Shown: in pieces, positions 54,134 through 64,000 of the stretch
Layout: the number at the start of each line of letters is the position of its first letter
Numbering within the stretch: position 1 is the first letter of the stretch
Origin: Ligula intestinalis
Taxonomy: Eukaryota; Platyhelminthes; Cestoda; Diphyllobothriidea; Diphyllobothriidae
Direction of reading: 5' to 3'
Assembly (NCBI GenBank): GCA_036362985.1
Contig: JAYGXS010000003.1
Coordinates: 68,616,904 to 68,680,903 of the forward strand
DNA length: 64,000 bases
Made by a program: the position numbers and the translations under genes
The notes under the pieces: generated by a model
What the model was told of the DNA's origin: nothing
Seen by the model: the letters and a program-made list of their open reading frames with translations, nothing else
The model's database searches: none

Positions 54134-54809
54134 ACTTTTATTTCTTCCTATGGCACGTACAGTTAAGTACCGGCAATTCTTTTCAGTAAACGCCATATCA
54201 ATCTCGAATAAGCTGCAAAAAAGTATGAGAACCCAGCAAAGCTACCCTACGTTTAAGAGAGATATAACTAGTTTTCTACATTCAGGACAACTTTCACGAA
54301 TTTTGGGTGCTGACTCGGTGGAATCTCTCTTTCACTCTGATGGCGTTCGTGGACTTTGAACCCCACCAGGCTTCATGCTGAAGATAATGCTGCCGAAGCA
54401 ACAGCCAACAGTCTGCTAACCCTTCAGCCGATAGCGCGCAACTTTTGCCGACAACAATTGAAGGAAGAATGTGAACACTGTGTTCTTGTGCCAACCCTCT
54501 CCGTCTCGAACTAATGTCCTTAAACAATATGCAACATTTCACCTGCTGATGTGTCAACTCAGCTGACAACTTTACATGCATTCCTTTTGAAGCATACCTT
54601 TGCAGTCAGTTTTTTCACTTGAAACAAACTCCTTTATCTCGCCCAGTACTGACAAAACACAAAACCTGAAACAAGATCAATACCAGCTGCAACATAAAGT
54701 GTTTGTTTTAGGTTTTTTCTGGTCTTCTAGATTTTGGAAGGCACCCAAGAGGTGCATTACCAACTCTTTACAATTGCCTGTAGACTGGCATAATAAACAT
54801 ATTATTATT
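54134..54809 (+). mobile_element. CR1-group family B, copy B-3 (3' part), inserted in D
   Basis: Plus strand. It encodes the ORF2 end MARTVKYRQFFSVNAISISN to SFLHSGQLSRILGADSVESL (54150-54359), then the family B 3' UTR ending CTGGCATAATAAACATATT. The flanks ATTGACGT (54126-54133) and ATTGATGT (54810-54817) form an 8-bp target duplication with one change. Confidence 0.88.
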
Positions 54810-54817
54810 ATTGATGT

Positions 54818-55700
54818 CCCCTCGGAATAACTCCGTCCATCTTTTAGGTCCAAACGTCAACTTCATTGCCTCAACGTTGCCCCGCCAGACATTTCTTAAT
54901 GGCTTTGAGCTTCTTTAGAGGACAGCTACAAGTTTTCATTGCCACATCAATTTCATATGACCAGAAGAACCTAGGGTGCACCTATATTTACTTCATCAAC
55001 ACTTTCCTCAGATGCAAACAACTAGATATCTGACTTTTACGTATTTGAGTCGGGGTTCGTACATGCCGGAACAGGAATTTGTCAAGTGTCGTGTCCAATG
55101 TCATTTGATCAAATCCATGCCTAGGGCCCTTATTATTTATAAGATCCCTGTTGATCGACAGGGCACTGAAATCGCCTACAATAATACTGTATTGTCTCCG
55201 ACACTCCTCGCGAAGTCAGGTGATTAACAACTGATCTTTGTCCGCAGCTTGATTTGAAGGCCTGTATGAAACGGTGACAGCAACATTTTTAGCTTTGGGT
55301 ACCAATAAGTAACACTGCAGCATCTCCAGGTCATGAGCATTTGCACCTTCTTCTGTGAGGATGAAGTCAACTGCACTGCTGATATACAGGGCAACTCCAC
55401 CGCCTCTTCTTATAGTTCGGTTACATCTTAGCACCTGATAACCATCTATTCGAATTTCAGAGCCTTGTATAGCTTGGGTTAGTCACGTTTCAGTTAGTGC
55501 AATAGCATCAGGACGTAGCTCGGCCACAAGTATTTTGAGTTCATTTAGTTTTATAAAGAGGCTTTGCACATTTCCATAATAAAACTTGATTTTGTGGAGA
55601 TATTCACATTGAGTTAATTGCCCGGCAGTGGGACTTTCGTTAGGATGACCGACGTCCTCCACAAAAAGGGCCTTTGTGGTCGGACACTCATCCCATTCCT
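54818..55700 (-). pseudogene. Element D, endonuclease region
   Basis: 55434-55216 reads LRCNRTIRRGGGVALYISSA and VAVTVSYRPSNQAADKDQLL; the following piece near 55180 has a VGDFSA-like antisense and 55500-55440 has LTETWLTQAIQGSEI-like sequence (catalytic Glu region, with a stop). This is a CR1-type AP endonuclease in fragments. Confidence 0.7.
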
Positions 55701-56004
55701 TATTTCCAGGTCCTTATCTCCTTGCTCTTTCAAGATGGCTAGGTCCATTTTTAAGGTTCTCCATTTCAGCCTATACATTACCCTGTAAATTCGTTCAAGA
55801 AAATTTTCTTGTGGCCGGGGATTCCTCCTGCCGTTCGCTTGAGCATTTAATTACTATGTATTACCTTCTTCCAGTTGCTCAGTGGGCTTGGTTCGATTTA
55901 TTTTTCCAAAAATCGAGCGTCAAACTGCCGTTATACTTCAGCGAAAAGTATGAACTGGGTGGATGTACATTTTGAAGTATAACTTTTGATAAGATCAAAA
56001 CATT
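55701..56004. other. No supported feature
   Basis: A 99-residue plus frame at 55676-55975 has no recognisable content. Confidence 0.35.
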
Positions 56005-56340
56005 AAATAAATAATTAGATTTTATATTTTTGGCCCGTAGGGCCTCTTCATTGCATTCCATTAAAAATTAAGGTTTGCAGGCTTTGTAGAAATGGCTTTC
56101 CGTTAGACATTGAGATAAAGTTTTCGGGTTGCGGAGCAGGTGGTGGAGAGAGATAAAGATGTATTTATGGTAAAATTTGGAAGTAAGATTATTTGTTGAG
56201 GGTCTGGAAGAAGAGGATTCGGACTTGAGATTCATTTTTTGAGTTGGAGGATGGGAAACGAGGGTCATATTTAGGGGTTTCGTTTTGATTAAATTTAACG
56301 ATAAATATTTTAGCTTGGGGATAGGAGAATAGATTTAATA
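56005..56340 (-). mobile_element. CR1-group family-A type tail, copy A-7
   Basis: The minus-strand end GAGGCCCTACGGGCCAAAAA and TATAAAATCTAATT is the hairpin plus AT tail of family A. About 280 bp of preceding 3' UTR-like sequence follow. B-2 starts directly beside it. Confidence 0.65.
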
Positions 56341-56719
56341 TGATATATAAAATGTTTATTATGCCAGTTTACAGGCAATTGTAAAGAGTGAAAAAAACCT
56401 GACTTCAAAGATATGATACAAACGGAATAAATGTACAGTTGTAAGTTGAGTTGACTCATCAGCAGGAGAAATGTTTCATATCGTTTAAGAACATGAGTTC
56501 CAGACGGAGAGGGTTGGCACAAGAACACGGTGTTCTCAGTCTTCCTTCAATGGTTGTCGGCAAAAGTTGCGCGCTATCGGTTGAAGGGTAGCAGACTGTT
56601 GGCTGTTGCTTCGGCAGCATTATCTTCAGCATGAAGACTGGTGGGGCTCAAAGTCCACGAACGCCATCAGAGTGGAAGGAAGATTTCACCGAGTCAGCAC
56701 CCAAAATTCGTGAAAGTTG

Positions 56720-58604
56720 TCAAAAATGTAGAAAACTAGTTATAGCTCTCTTAAACATAAGGAAGCTTTGCTGGGTTTTAATACTTTTGGGCAGCTTATT
56801 CGAGATTGATATGGCGTTTACTGAAAAGAATTGCCAATACTTAACTGTACGTACCATAGGAAGAAATAAAAATACGCCTCGATGACTGGCGCGTCGAGAG
56901 TGCTCAAGCTGCCTTATTGTACTAAGCGGATTAAAGGTTTGACCATTCAAAAGTTTCAACAGTAAAAATAGACCCTTCTGCAATCTACGAAGCCACAAGG
57001 GATCCAGCTTTATAAGTTCGCACCTTTGTTGGTAGGCTAAGTGAAAACTCTTCTAGTGAAGAAGTGCTGCACTGATTCTATTTTCCTCCGTTCACTAGTG
57101 CGTAGAAGACTGAATAGCGGTGAGCAGTATTCAAGACTAGGTCTCACGTACATATTATAAAAGCTAGTTCTAACCTTTATGGTCTTAAAATTTCTAAGGA
57201 TAAATCCGGTGGTTCAGCGTGCTTTCGAGACTATCAGGGCACAGTGCTCTGACAAATTGAGACTTTTAGAGTAGGATATACCCAAATCCTTGATCACTCC
57301 TGGGACATTTAGTTCTTGGCCGTCAATGCTTAATTCCGGTTGATGATCGTCGCCAACACCCATAACGGAACATTTGTGCCATGAAAAGGTGGGCGCCATG
57401 TGCAACACCACTGGGTGAAGGCCTGAAGATCCTTTTTTATCAGTTCGAGCACGATGTTGCGATCTGCCGGTTTATATTGATAAGCGACTTTTAAATCATC
57501 AGTGTACATGAGGCGTCTGCCATACTGAAACCAATCTCAAACGTCGTTGACAAACAGGCAACATAGGAGCGGACCCAGTACACTACCCTGTATAACTCCA
57601 CTCCTCACATGCGTGGGGTTGGAGATAACATTGAAAATTCTTACTCGTTGTGTGCGAGCATCCAAATGGGAAGATATGAAGTTCAGAGGCTTGCTACCTA
57701 TGCCGAAGGAGGCCAGTTTCAGAAAGAGGAGGTTATGATCGAGCCGATCAAAGGCCTTAGTAAAATCAAAATAGACGTTATAAATGACAAAACCGCTGTT
57801 TCTAGATTGCAGCACATAAGCAAAGAAAGAGAGCTGACAGGTGTCACAAGATCGTTTCTCGAGAAAGCCATGTTGAGCTGTATTGAGCTGGTTGTTCTCT
57901 GTCAAGTGACGCATCATCTTTTCTTTTATTAAAGTCTCCAAGATCTTCGAGGCTGCGGGAAGTGCATTTATTGGCCTAAAGTTGTCGAATGACGTCGATC
58001 GGCCATGCTTGCGAATAGGCATTATGTGCGATTTCTTCCACAACGAAGGAAAGGTTTCGCTCTCAAGAGCAAGATTAAATACAGTTCAAAGAATTGACGG
58101 AAAGATATCATTCACTTCAGCTTTAAGAAGGCAGACTGGAACGCCATCTGGTCCTGGACTTTAAGATTGACGATAACGACGAATGGCTACAGTCACGTCC
58201 CAGAGGGTAAAACTTCTGGTTTCGAGAATGGCACCCGACCAAACCCGAATAGCCGGAGTTGCAGCAAACGAGCTTTCACTAAACGTTTTCGATAGGAACG
58301 CATTGAAAGTATCGGTGGTCAACTTAGCGTCAACTATGGGGTTTCCTAAGGCGTCTTGAAGTATGGGGTGTTGCGTTTTCCTCTGCGCTTTTACTGTACG
58401 CGAAAAGAGTTTAGCAACATTAAGGGAAGGATTTTCAGCAAAGTGAGCCTCATCGGCTATCTGCTTTTCTTCGGAGAGCTTCTTAGCCTGCTCAAAGATC
58501 AGTGTGATCAAGGGCAGAACGGAGGTGTCGTTCTGCTGATGCAAACGACGAGAGAGTTTACGCAGCATACGACGGAAAGAAAGAGGAAGGTACACTTCAT
58601 CCAT
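56720..58604 (-). pseudogene. B-2 reverse transcriptase and C-terminus, broken
   Basis: 58604-58161 has the linker and ATPAIRVWSGAILETRSF. 58043-57537 has FDNFRPINALPAASKILETL, NTAQHGFLEKRSCDTCQLSF, VYFDFTKAFDRLDHNLLFL and SGVIQGSVLGPLLCCLFVND. 57411-57214 has DHQPELSIDGQELNVPGVIK. 56998-56720 has LWLRRLQKGLFLLLKLLNGQ. The YADD box lies in a shifted frame near 57500 (MYTDDLKVAYQYKP), with Thr for Ala. Confidence 0.85.
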
Positions 58605-59497
58605 GACTCGATTACTTTCTTACGGGGGACAAAGTGGAGGATGTGTGGGTCCAGCAATTTGTACAGTGTATCAGTACAAACATTTACGTCTAAACATCGA
58701 AAAAATTCAGACCAGTCGAGAGCGTTTAGATGTGCCAGTAGGTCAGCCGTGTTTGCTAATTGGAAGTCATGATAAAAAATATACTTTTGGGAAAATGTTT
58801 CATCCGCCTCCAGTTCTAGTTTGCTGACAACTGTAAGATGGTCTGAACTCCAAAGTGCGTCTAAGAATGACGCTGAAAGTGGTTCGCATCCTCTACAAAA
58901 ATTAGGTCGATTATGTTTGCTCCTCGAGTGGGAAAATCGACTACCTGATCCCACATGCCGATATCTATTGCCTCAAGTAAGTTCTCGAACTTTAAAGGAC
59001 CGGATGGTGGAAACCATTGCACGTCAGAAAGGTTAAAATCGCCTGCAATCAAGCAATACTTAAGATTCAAGTCAGCTGCGGCATAAAATGCCTGCGAGAG
59101 ACAAAGATCGTAGTCCGCATTGGCATTAGGTGGGCGATAAACACAGCCAACAAGTAAGGAGTATTTGTTTTTTAGAACAACTCGTAACCAGCAGCTCTCC
59201 TCCACCGCCGTGAATTGTGGATAGTCCGACGGGAGAAATGCAAGTGGCTGCTTTATATAGATGCAGCCTCCTCCGGCACGGCCATTGTTTCGATCGTTCC
59301 GAACGCATGCATAGCTTAGAACAGAGAGTTTAGAGTCCCCTACACAGACCGATGCCCATGTCTCAGTTACCATAACAATGTCTGGGCGGTTGACACAAAC
59401 CTAGAGTCTGGAGCAGAAGCATTTTATTAATCAGTGATCTGGCATTTAAAACGACTTATTTAAGAAAGCCTGTCTTAGGTTTCGGTGGCGGGACAGC
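58508..59497 (-). pseudogene. B-2 endonuclease, broken
   Basis: 59373-58861 reads MVTETWASVCVGDSKL, LVGCVYRPPNANADYDLCL, CLIAGDFNLSDVQWFPPSG and VDFPTRGANIIDLIF. 58954-58508 continues with SSDHLTVVSKLELEADETFS and LDWSEFFRCLDVNVCTDTLY, showing that the frame is open where B-1 has its stop. At least one frameshift lies near 58900. Confidence 0.85.
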
Positions 59498-59499
59498 TA

Positions 59500-60930
59500 G
59501 GCCATCACTGTTACTGTCTTCGACCAGAGAGATATCCTTTTGACTTGAACTATTTGTCTCTCTCTTATTTTGAGATTTGTCTCGCCATTGGTTCTCCGTT
59601 TCTTTAGCTTTATTATTAGCCGTCTCATCTTTCTCCGCTCTTTCAAATCGTAATTCGGCTGAAAAAAAAACTTGAAAATCCGTAAGGATGGTTTGCGCTC
59701 TAGCAAGAGTATCACCTGTGCTTCAGTTTCTAAAATAACTTTAAGAGGTCGTGGCTGAGAAGTTGATTCTGGAGCTGTTGGAGCCTTCCCTATTCGAAAT
59801 GCCTTAAGAATGCGGAAAGACTCGCCTGGTTTAAGCAACGGTTTGGCGTAAACTCGCATAAGACCTACGTCATGGTCAATTCATTCTTGTGCAATTGACG
59901 ACTCTGACTCTGGGGCCCCCTTTGCAACTATTTTCTGCTTGCGACTCAATGGGGCATATGTTGCGAGCTCACGTGTTTCGGCCGAGGGAGCACTTGTATC
60001 CGGTACACTCGGTTCTGATGTACTGGCTATTGGGTAAGCTGAGTGCAAACCCGTGACCGTTTGGCTTTCTTAGGCTTATGCCTCGTTTGAGTTATGATCT
60101 TGTCAACCTCTAGGTCATCGCTTTCTTGTGCAGAGTCGAGCAACGATGTTGTGCTAGGATGCAAATCCCGATAATTGCTAGTGTCGCTTGAGCCGAGTGA
60201 CGATGGTGTAGCCCGTGGGCTTGACACATGATCCGATATGCGGGTTTCAGGTGTGTCGTCAGACATGTCCAAATCTAAGTCCATATTAGCGTCAACTCGT
60301 TCTTGTGTAATTGTTGACGCTATCTCTGGAGCCCCTTTTACAACTATATTCTGCTTGTGACTCACTGGTGCATCTGTTGCGAGCTCTCGAGTTGCGAACA
60401 AGCGGGCATCTGTATACGGGACTTCAGGTTCGATGGGTCCTGATGTGCCAGTTTTTGGATGAGGTGACTGCACACCCCTGGCCCGCTTAGACTTTCGAGC
60501 CTTTCTAGCCCTATGCTTTTTTGGCTTAATGATTTTATCGACCTCTGTATCATCGCTGTCTAGCACAGCATCGAGCAACGATGTGACGCTAGGACGCAAA
60601 TCCAGATCATTGCTAATGCTGCCTGAGCCGAGTAACGATGGCGTAGACTGCGAATTTATTTTAGTTTCTTTGCGATCGAGTGATACGCCCGCTGGTTTAC
60701 TTGGTTTTGCAGCTGATATGCAAATTTCAGTTTTACCGGCTGAGGCTATTTGAGCATATGTACTTTTATTTACCCCCAGTTTTTGACCGACAAGGGCTGT
60801 TTTAACCACTGGATAAGAAATATGCGTTTTAAAATAGGCTATTTCTTGTTTCAGTTTAGTTACCTCGTGGTAAAGTTTCTGCTTCATCTCCGAAAACTCC
60901 TGGCGGAGGACGAAGTCCTCACAGTCTTAC
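59500..60930 (-). pseudogene. B-2 ORF1 with an internal 435-bp duplication
   Basis: Starts with a predicted coiled coil (MKQKLYHEVTKLKQEIAYFK). Then comes a Ser-rich region SLLGSGSISNDLDLRPSVTS, LLDAVLDSDDTEVDKII and a strongly basic stretch KPKKHRARKARKSKRARG. ATRELATDAPVSHKQNIVVK and GAPEIASTITQERVDANMDL follow. The whole block then repeats 435 bp later (SSLGSSDTSNYRDLHPSTTS, DLEVDKII, RHKPKKAKRSR, TRELATYAPLSRKQKIVAKG). Such ORF1 proteins bind element RNA. Frameshifts at about 60030 and 60890 break it. There is no zinc knuckle. Confidence 0.75.
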
Positions 60931-61090
60931 TTCGGTAAACGTAGTAGACATCTTGGCCGTTTGGCGGGAGGTGGAGAAATAATAACATTATCTGAGTGGC
61001 CATATCGTCAGTAACTTTCTGGTCGTATCTTGATATGGTTGTCAAGGGCCCGTGTCGAAGTTGCCGGGCTGCCTGAGGTGCTACCACCGC

Positions 61091-61930
61091 TAATAACCAG
61101 ATTTGGCGACCCGGGTTCGAGATCCAGCGGTGGCGAAACGTTTTGTGTTAACAGAATTGTAGCATCTAAACTCTCCATGCTATGTAAGATTTTTTGTGTT
61201 ACGACCTGCGTCTGATACTGCCTATTAAGTCGGAAGCCAAACCCAAGAGCCCGTAAGAGTGAGGCGGAGAGAAGATCGATTGGCCAGATAGTGCAAGTTT
61301 ACTGAGATAAGGAGGTAACAGCAAGTCAGAGTAAAATATTGAGTTCCTGACAGATACAATGAAATATGTTTGGTTATAAAATTGCCTTAGGAATAACGTG
61401 AGTGTCACTTTTATCCTAACGTGAGCGTCACTTTTATCCGAAATATTATGACAATATTAGGATAAGGGTATGTAACAGCACAGTGATATAACGACTCAGC
61501 CTCGGCGGGAAATTTGGAGGTGTGCAGATTTTTGTTGCGCAGAAGAGTTTTTCACAAAATCGACACGTCCAAGAAGCAATTTCCAAACTTTGGAAATAAT
61601 TCACAGCGGAGGAATTTTTCAGACTGACCGGATTGAGATTTCCACGTAGAAAATTCCAAACTTTGGAAATATATAGTCAATTCTTGAATACTTTCCCAGA
61701 AGCGTGTCTTCTATACTGAGATAGAGACTTAAAACACGTAAGCTCGAGAGACTTGAAATTCGCAAACAATTTCAAACTTCGCGCCTTTAGAGATACAGTT
61801 TTCAGATTGAGGATTTGGGGGTGTGTGGGGGCTAGATTTAGAGGTATGGTTTCCGAGTGGGGACTGAAGAATAGAAGGAAGTTATGTGCCGAGCTTCCAG
61901 GTTTAAGTTGGGTTATAGCTTTGTTTTGAC
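61091..61930. other. Mostly unassigned; two-unit 23-bp repeat at 61394-61439
   Basis: TAACGTGAGTGTCACTTTTA(TCC) at 61394-61416 is repeated at 61417-61439 with one change. The GGGTTCGAGATCC word at 61114 looks like a B-box but has no A-box partner. Nothing else recognised. Confidence 0.45.
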
Positions 61931-62030
61931 ACTACAAAAAGCCCCTACCGGGTACCTTCCCAATTCCAGACGCATGGTTCAGCCATGCGCATTTGGATGT
62001 CATAGGCCCATTGCCTCTATATAGTGTTTA

Positions 62031-62425
62031 TACAGGGTGTCCCAAAAAATGTATCCACATTTTGTGCAATTGTTACTTTGAAGTTTATTATAATTTTATT
62101 TTTTCAAAAATGTAAAAGTGTTAAGCAGTATCATTTTATTGTTTTTCCACTGCATTGTCACTATATTTTGAATAATTGAGAAAGATAGAAGCCATTGAAA
62201 ATGAATGCGCCTAAATACGAATGGAATTGTTCAGTGTGCGATTCCACTGCTTCGTACTGTCAGCAATGTCTGGATTAAATGGACGTCAGTTTGAGCACAT
62301 GCAGTAAAAAAAACAATAAAATGGGACTTGTAAATAGTTTTAAATTTTTGAAATAATAAAATTACAATAAATACCAAATATACAATTATTTGAAGTGTGT
62401 AAACATTTTTTTGGGACATCCTGTA
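62031..62425 (+). mobile_element. mariner-type MITE, copy 2
   Basis: 395 bp from TA to TA, ends ACAGGGTGTCCCAAAA / TTTTGGGACATCCTGT. The plus strand middle reads CFVLSAMSGLNGRQFEHMQ, a Tc1/mariner-like C-terminus. Its remnant is opposite in strand to that of copy 1 at 19084. Confidence 0.85.
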
Positions 62426-62432
62426 TATACTT

Positions 62433-62638
62433 TGGAATTTGGAACTTATATTTGTTAGCGCCAGGAACGCACTATCATTACAAACTTAGTCTTGTGAGAA
62501 AAATTAGGACGACGTGCACAGCTAAAATGTACAACTTCGTAATAATGTTGGCAGAAATTTTCCTTTGATAGCAATATTTGGCGATGTTTTGCAATTAATG
62601 GTGTACTAGAAAATAGGCAGTTAAAAAACTTCAACTTA
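62433..62638 (-). mobile_element. CR1-group family A, copy A-6 (tail only), in Gypsy integrase
   Basis: Matches the last 200 bp of A-1: AGTGCGTTCCTGGCGCTAAC (terminal hairpin, five pairs), AAATATAAGTTCC tail, and TTTTTTAACTGCC, which is the 3' arm of the structured RNA. Truncated within that arm. Confidence 0.8.
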
Positions 62639-62657
62639 CTTTCTTACCTGTGTCGAT

Positions 62658-63580
62658 TTGCATACTCTTTGGGCTGAAGACCCCCCTTTGTCGACCTTGC
62701 AGACTGAAGCCATCGTAAAGGCTTTCGTCAGTCGTTGGGTCGCCAATTTGGGTGCACCATGCACGGTTACAACTGATCGACGTGCCCAATTTGAGTGTGA
62801 TTTCTTTCGAACCCTTCTCAATTTTCTTGACCCCACGCGCATTCAGACGACAGCCACCCATCAAACTGCCAATGGTATGGTTGACCGTATCCATTACCAG
62901 CTCAAGGCTGCTTTCTGTGCTGCAAAAGACCTAGGAAACAGATCAGACCACCTGCCTCTTTTACTCTTAGACATTCGAGTGGCATTGAAGTCAGATTAAG
63001 ACAGTAGCGCAACCCTATTGGTTTTCGGTACTCCTGTCCAACTGCCTCTCGTGGTCCCGGAGAGACCTCTGATAATTTTGTACATCGTCTATGACAATTT
63101 ATGCGCTCGCTTTTCCCAGTTCCATATCAAATCCCAACGACCGAAAACTATGTAGAAAAAGATTTGGCCAACTGTATTCATCTTTTCGTCCGTTGTGATC
63201 GTGAGCGAAAGCGGCTAGAATCCCATATGATCGACCATAAACGAAGCGAAAAGACTTTCCGGATCAGTTGGAGTGAAAAGCAGGATGTGTTCAGTATTAA
63301 CTGGGTCAAAGCTGCTGACACGGAGAAGTCATCGGACCTGTGTCGAACCCCCACACCCTATTCTGCCATTCTGTGCTCCTTCATGTTCCTTACGCTATTC
63401 GTCCCGTCCCCTTCTCTCTATCCCACCGTCCCACATAGTTCCCACATAGTCCCACAAAGTCCACAGAATCCAACTAAAACTTCACCCTTTACAACCGTAG
63501 CATGCACTCAACCCTCTCAAAATATACTTCTAGCTTATATCACCCGCACTGGACATCACGTTTACTCCCCTGATCGCTAA
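62658..63580 (+). pseudogene. Gypsy integrase core and C-terminus, broken
   Basis: 113-residue frame 62658-62999, then shifted frames with VFGTPVQLPLVVPERPLI, AKRLSGSVGVKSRMCSVLTG-like sequence and Pro/Ser-rich linker. It ends with TRTGHHVYSPDR at 63545-63580, which resembles the closing TRSGRxVxFPDR motif of flatworm Gypsy polyproteins. Inactive. Confidence 0.82.
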
Positions 63581-63659
63581 GGTACGCATTCCTTCTGGAA
63601 TTATATATCCCTTTGTGTCGATTGATGTCGCCCTTCGGTCTTCGAGGCAGGCACTGTGC

Positions 63660-63840
63660 CGTGCTACCAGACTTATTCACCTTACGGGGAACAAAACAAG
63701 AAGTGAGTGGATCCAGATCTTTGTACAGTTTATCGGTAAAAACGTTTACATACAAACTTAAGAAGAAGTCAGGCCAGTCGTGGGAGTGAAGACTTGTCAG
63801 TAGTGCAGCCGTATCTGTTGATCGGAGGTCATGAATTTGT
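63660..63840 (-). pseudogene. CR1-group ORF2 fragment related to family B
   Basis: Minus strand: LRSTDTAALLTSLHSHDWPD then FFLSLYVNVFTDKLYKDLDP and LTSCFVPRK. It aligns with the B-1/B-2 linker (LDWSEFFRCLDVNVCTDALY, KVLDPLILHFVPRKK) but is a distinct subfamily. Confidence 0.75.
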
Positions 63841-64000
63841 AGCGAGTCGTGCCTGGCTGACTAGCTCGCGTCGAAGTGCACTTTCCCAAACGCTCACTGA
63901 TGTGCTTTCTCGACGTCTCGATCAGTCAATCATATTACTCGCATCTACGAGGTGACGAATGAGGAGCTTGCACGCGTGCCCAATGCAAGTTGCGTCTCTG
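63841..64000. other. No supported feature at the window edge
   Basis: Short sequence with a plus frame containing LSQTLTDVLSRRLDQS; not recognised. Confidence 0.3.

Larger units (their letters stand above)
50411..55700 (-). mobile_element. CR1-group element D, interrupted by A-3 and B-3
   Basis: Minus-strand pieces in order: endonuclease 55700-54818, RT and upstream region 54133-52436, C-terminus 50728-50430. The gaps are filled by B-3 (plus strand, 54134-54809) and A-3 (plus strand, 50729-52435). The last residues before A-3 (NLFLLQD) connect to RGDLIVTFQFLR after it, as in the nested CR1 at 2964-4835 (RGDLILAFRI). All frames are decayed. Confidence 0.78.
56341..61090 (-). mobile_element. 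CR1-group family B, copy B-2 (longest, with ORF1)
   Basis: Minus strand. ORF1 is at about 60930-59500, endonuclease 59500-58860, RT 58750-57537, C-terminus 57411-56720 and a short 3' UTR to CATAATAAACAT at 56350. It is longer at the 5' end than B-1 but has more frame breaks. A block of about 180 bp including the family B 3' UTR hairpin is missing near 56390. Confidence 0.87.
61931..63590 (+). mobile_element. Ty3/Gypsy pol remnant (integrase), interrupted twice
   Basis: First part 61938-62030: GTFPIPDAWFSHAHLDVIGP then LPL, the start of the integrase core (first catalytic Asp region, HLDVIGPLP). Second part from 62639: TCVDLHTLWAEDPP, FVSRWVANLGAPCTVTTDRR, AQFECDFFRTLLNFL (second Asp as TTDRRAQF), then THQTANGMVDRIHYQLKAAF with Asp where catalytic Glu is usual (NGMVER). 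A mariner MITE (62031-62425) and a family-A tail (62433-62638) sit between. No LTRs, RT or protease are seen. Confidence 0.85.

Noticed and set aside
1..64000. CRISPR arrays, operons or bacterial replication signals
   Set aside because: No regularly spaced short direct repeats, and spliced exons and eukaryotic retrotransposons throughout.

Overview
The window is eukaryotic and very repeat-rich: small exons with GT-AG introns sit in many kilobases of decayed mobile elements, and there is one 10-bp N gap. The mix of RTE, CR1-group, Jockey-type, Ty3/Gypsy, hAT, mariner, probable Merlin and tRNA-derived SINE sequences, with single-copy host exons far apart, fits a large invertebrate genome. My inference is a flatworm, probably a cestode with an expanded genome. 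That rests on the general look of the elements and was not checked by any search.

Two host genes are supported, both on the minus strand. The first is an ectonucleoside triphosphate diphosphohydrolase of the ENTPD5/6 type. Its exons at 31296-31506, 21052-21281 and 14822-15130 carry apyrase conserved regions 1 to 4 in order and join in phase, and the rest of the gene was not found in the window. The second is a TMEM170-family membrane protein with a first exon at 34905-35154 and a probable second exon at 34567-34654. The ENTPD introns (about 9.9 and 5.9 kb) are filled with SINEs, MITEs, RTE fragments and a hAT element.

Layout. 1.2-6.6 kb: an RTE element (RTE-1) with a CR1 element cleanly nested in it. 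7.5-14 kb: tRNA-like SINEs, a Jockey-type fragment and repeat family X. 14.8-31.5 kb: the ENTPD gene with its intronic elements. 34.5-35.2 kb: TMEM170. 35.5-61.1 kb: a stack of two CR1-group families that I call A and B, plus a third element D. B-1 lies inside A-2, and both A-3 and B-3 lie inside D. 61.9-63.6 kb: a Gypsy integrase remnant interrupted by a mariner MITE and by a family-A tail.

The most interesting signal is not protein coding. Family A elements carry a three-stem RNA structure in the 3' UTR, supported by paired base changes in four copies. They also end in a short hairpin followed by an ATATAAATTT-like tail, and this terminus recurs on several otherwise different fragments. Family B has its own 3' UTR hairpin, which is missing from one copy. 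These are candidates for the RNA signals that the element-encoded reverse transcriptases recognise. Also notable are a 435-bp in-frame duplication in a family-B ORF1, tRNA-like repeats arranged as tandem and inverted pairs, and a SINE insertion whose empty site is present elsewhere in the same window.
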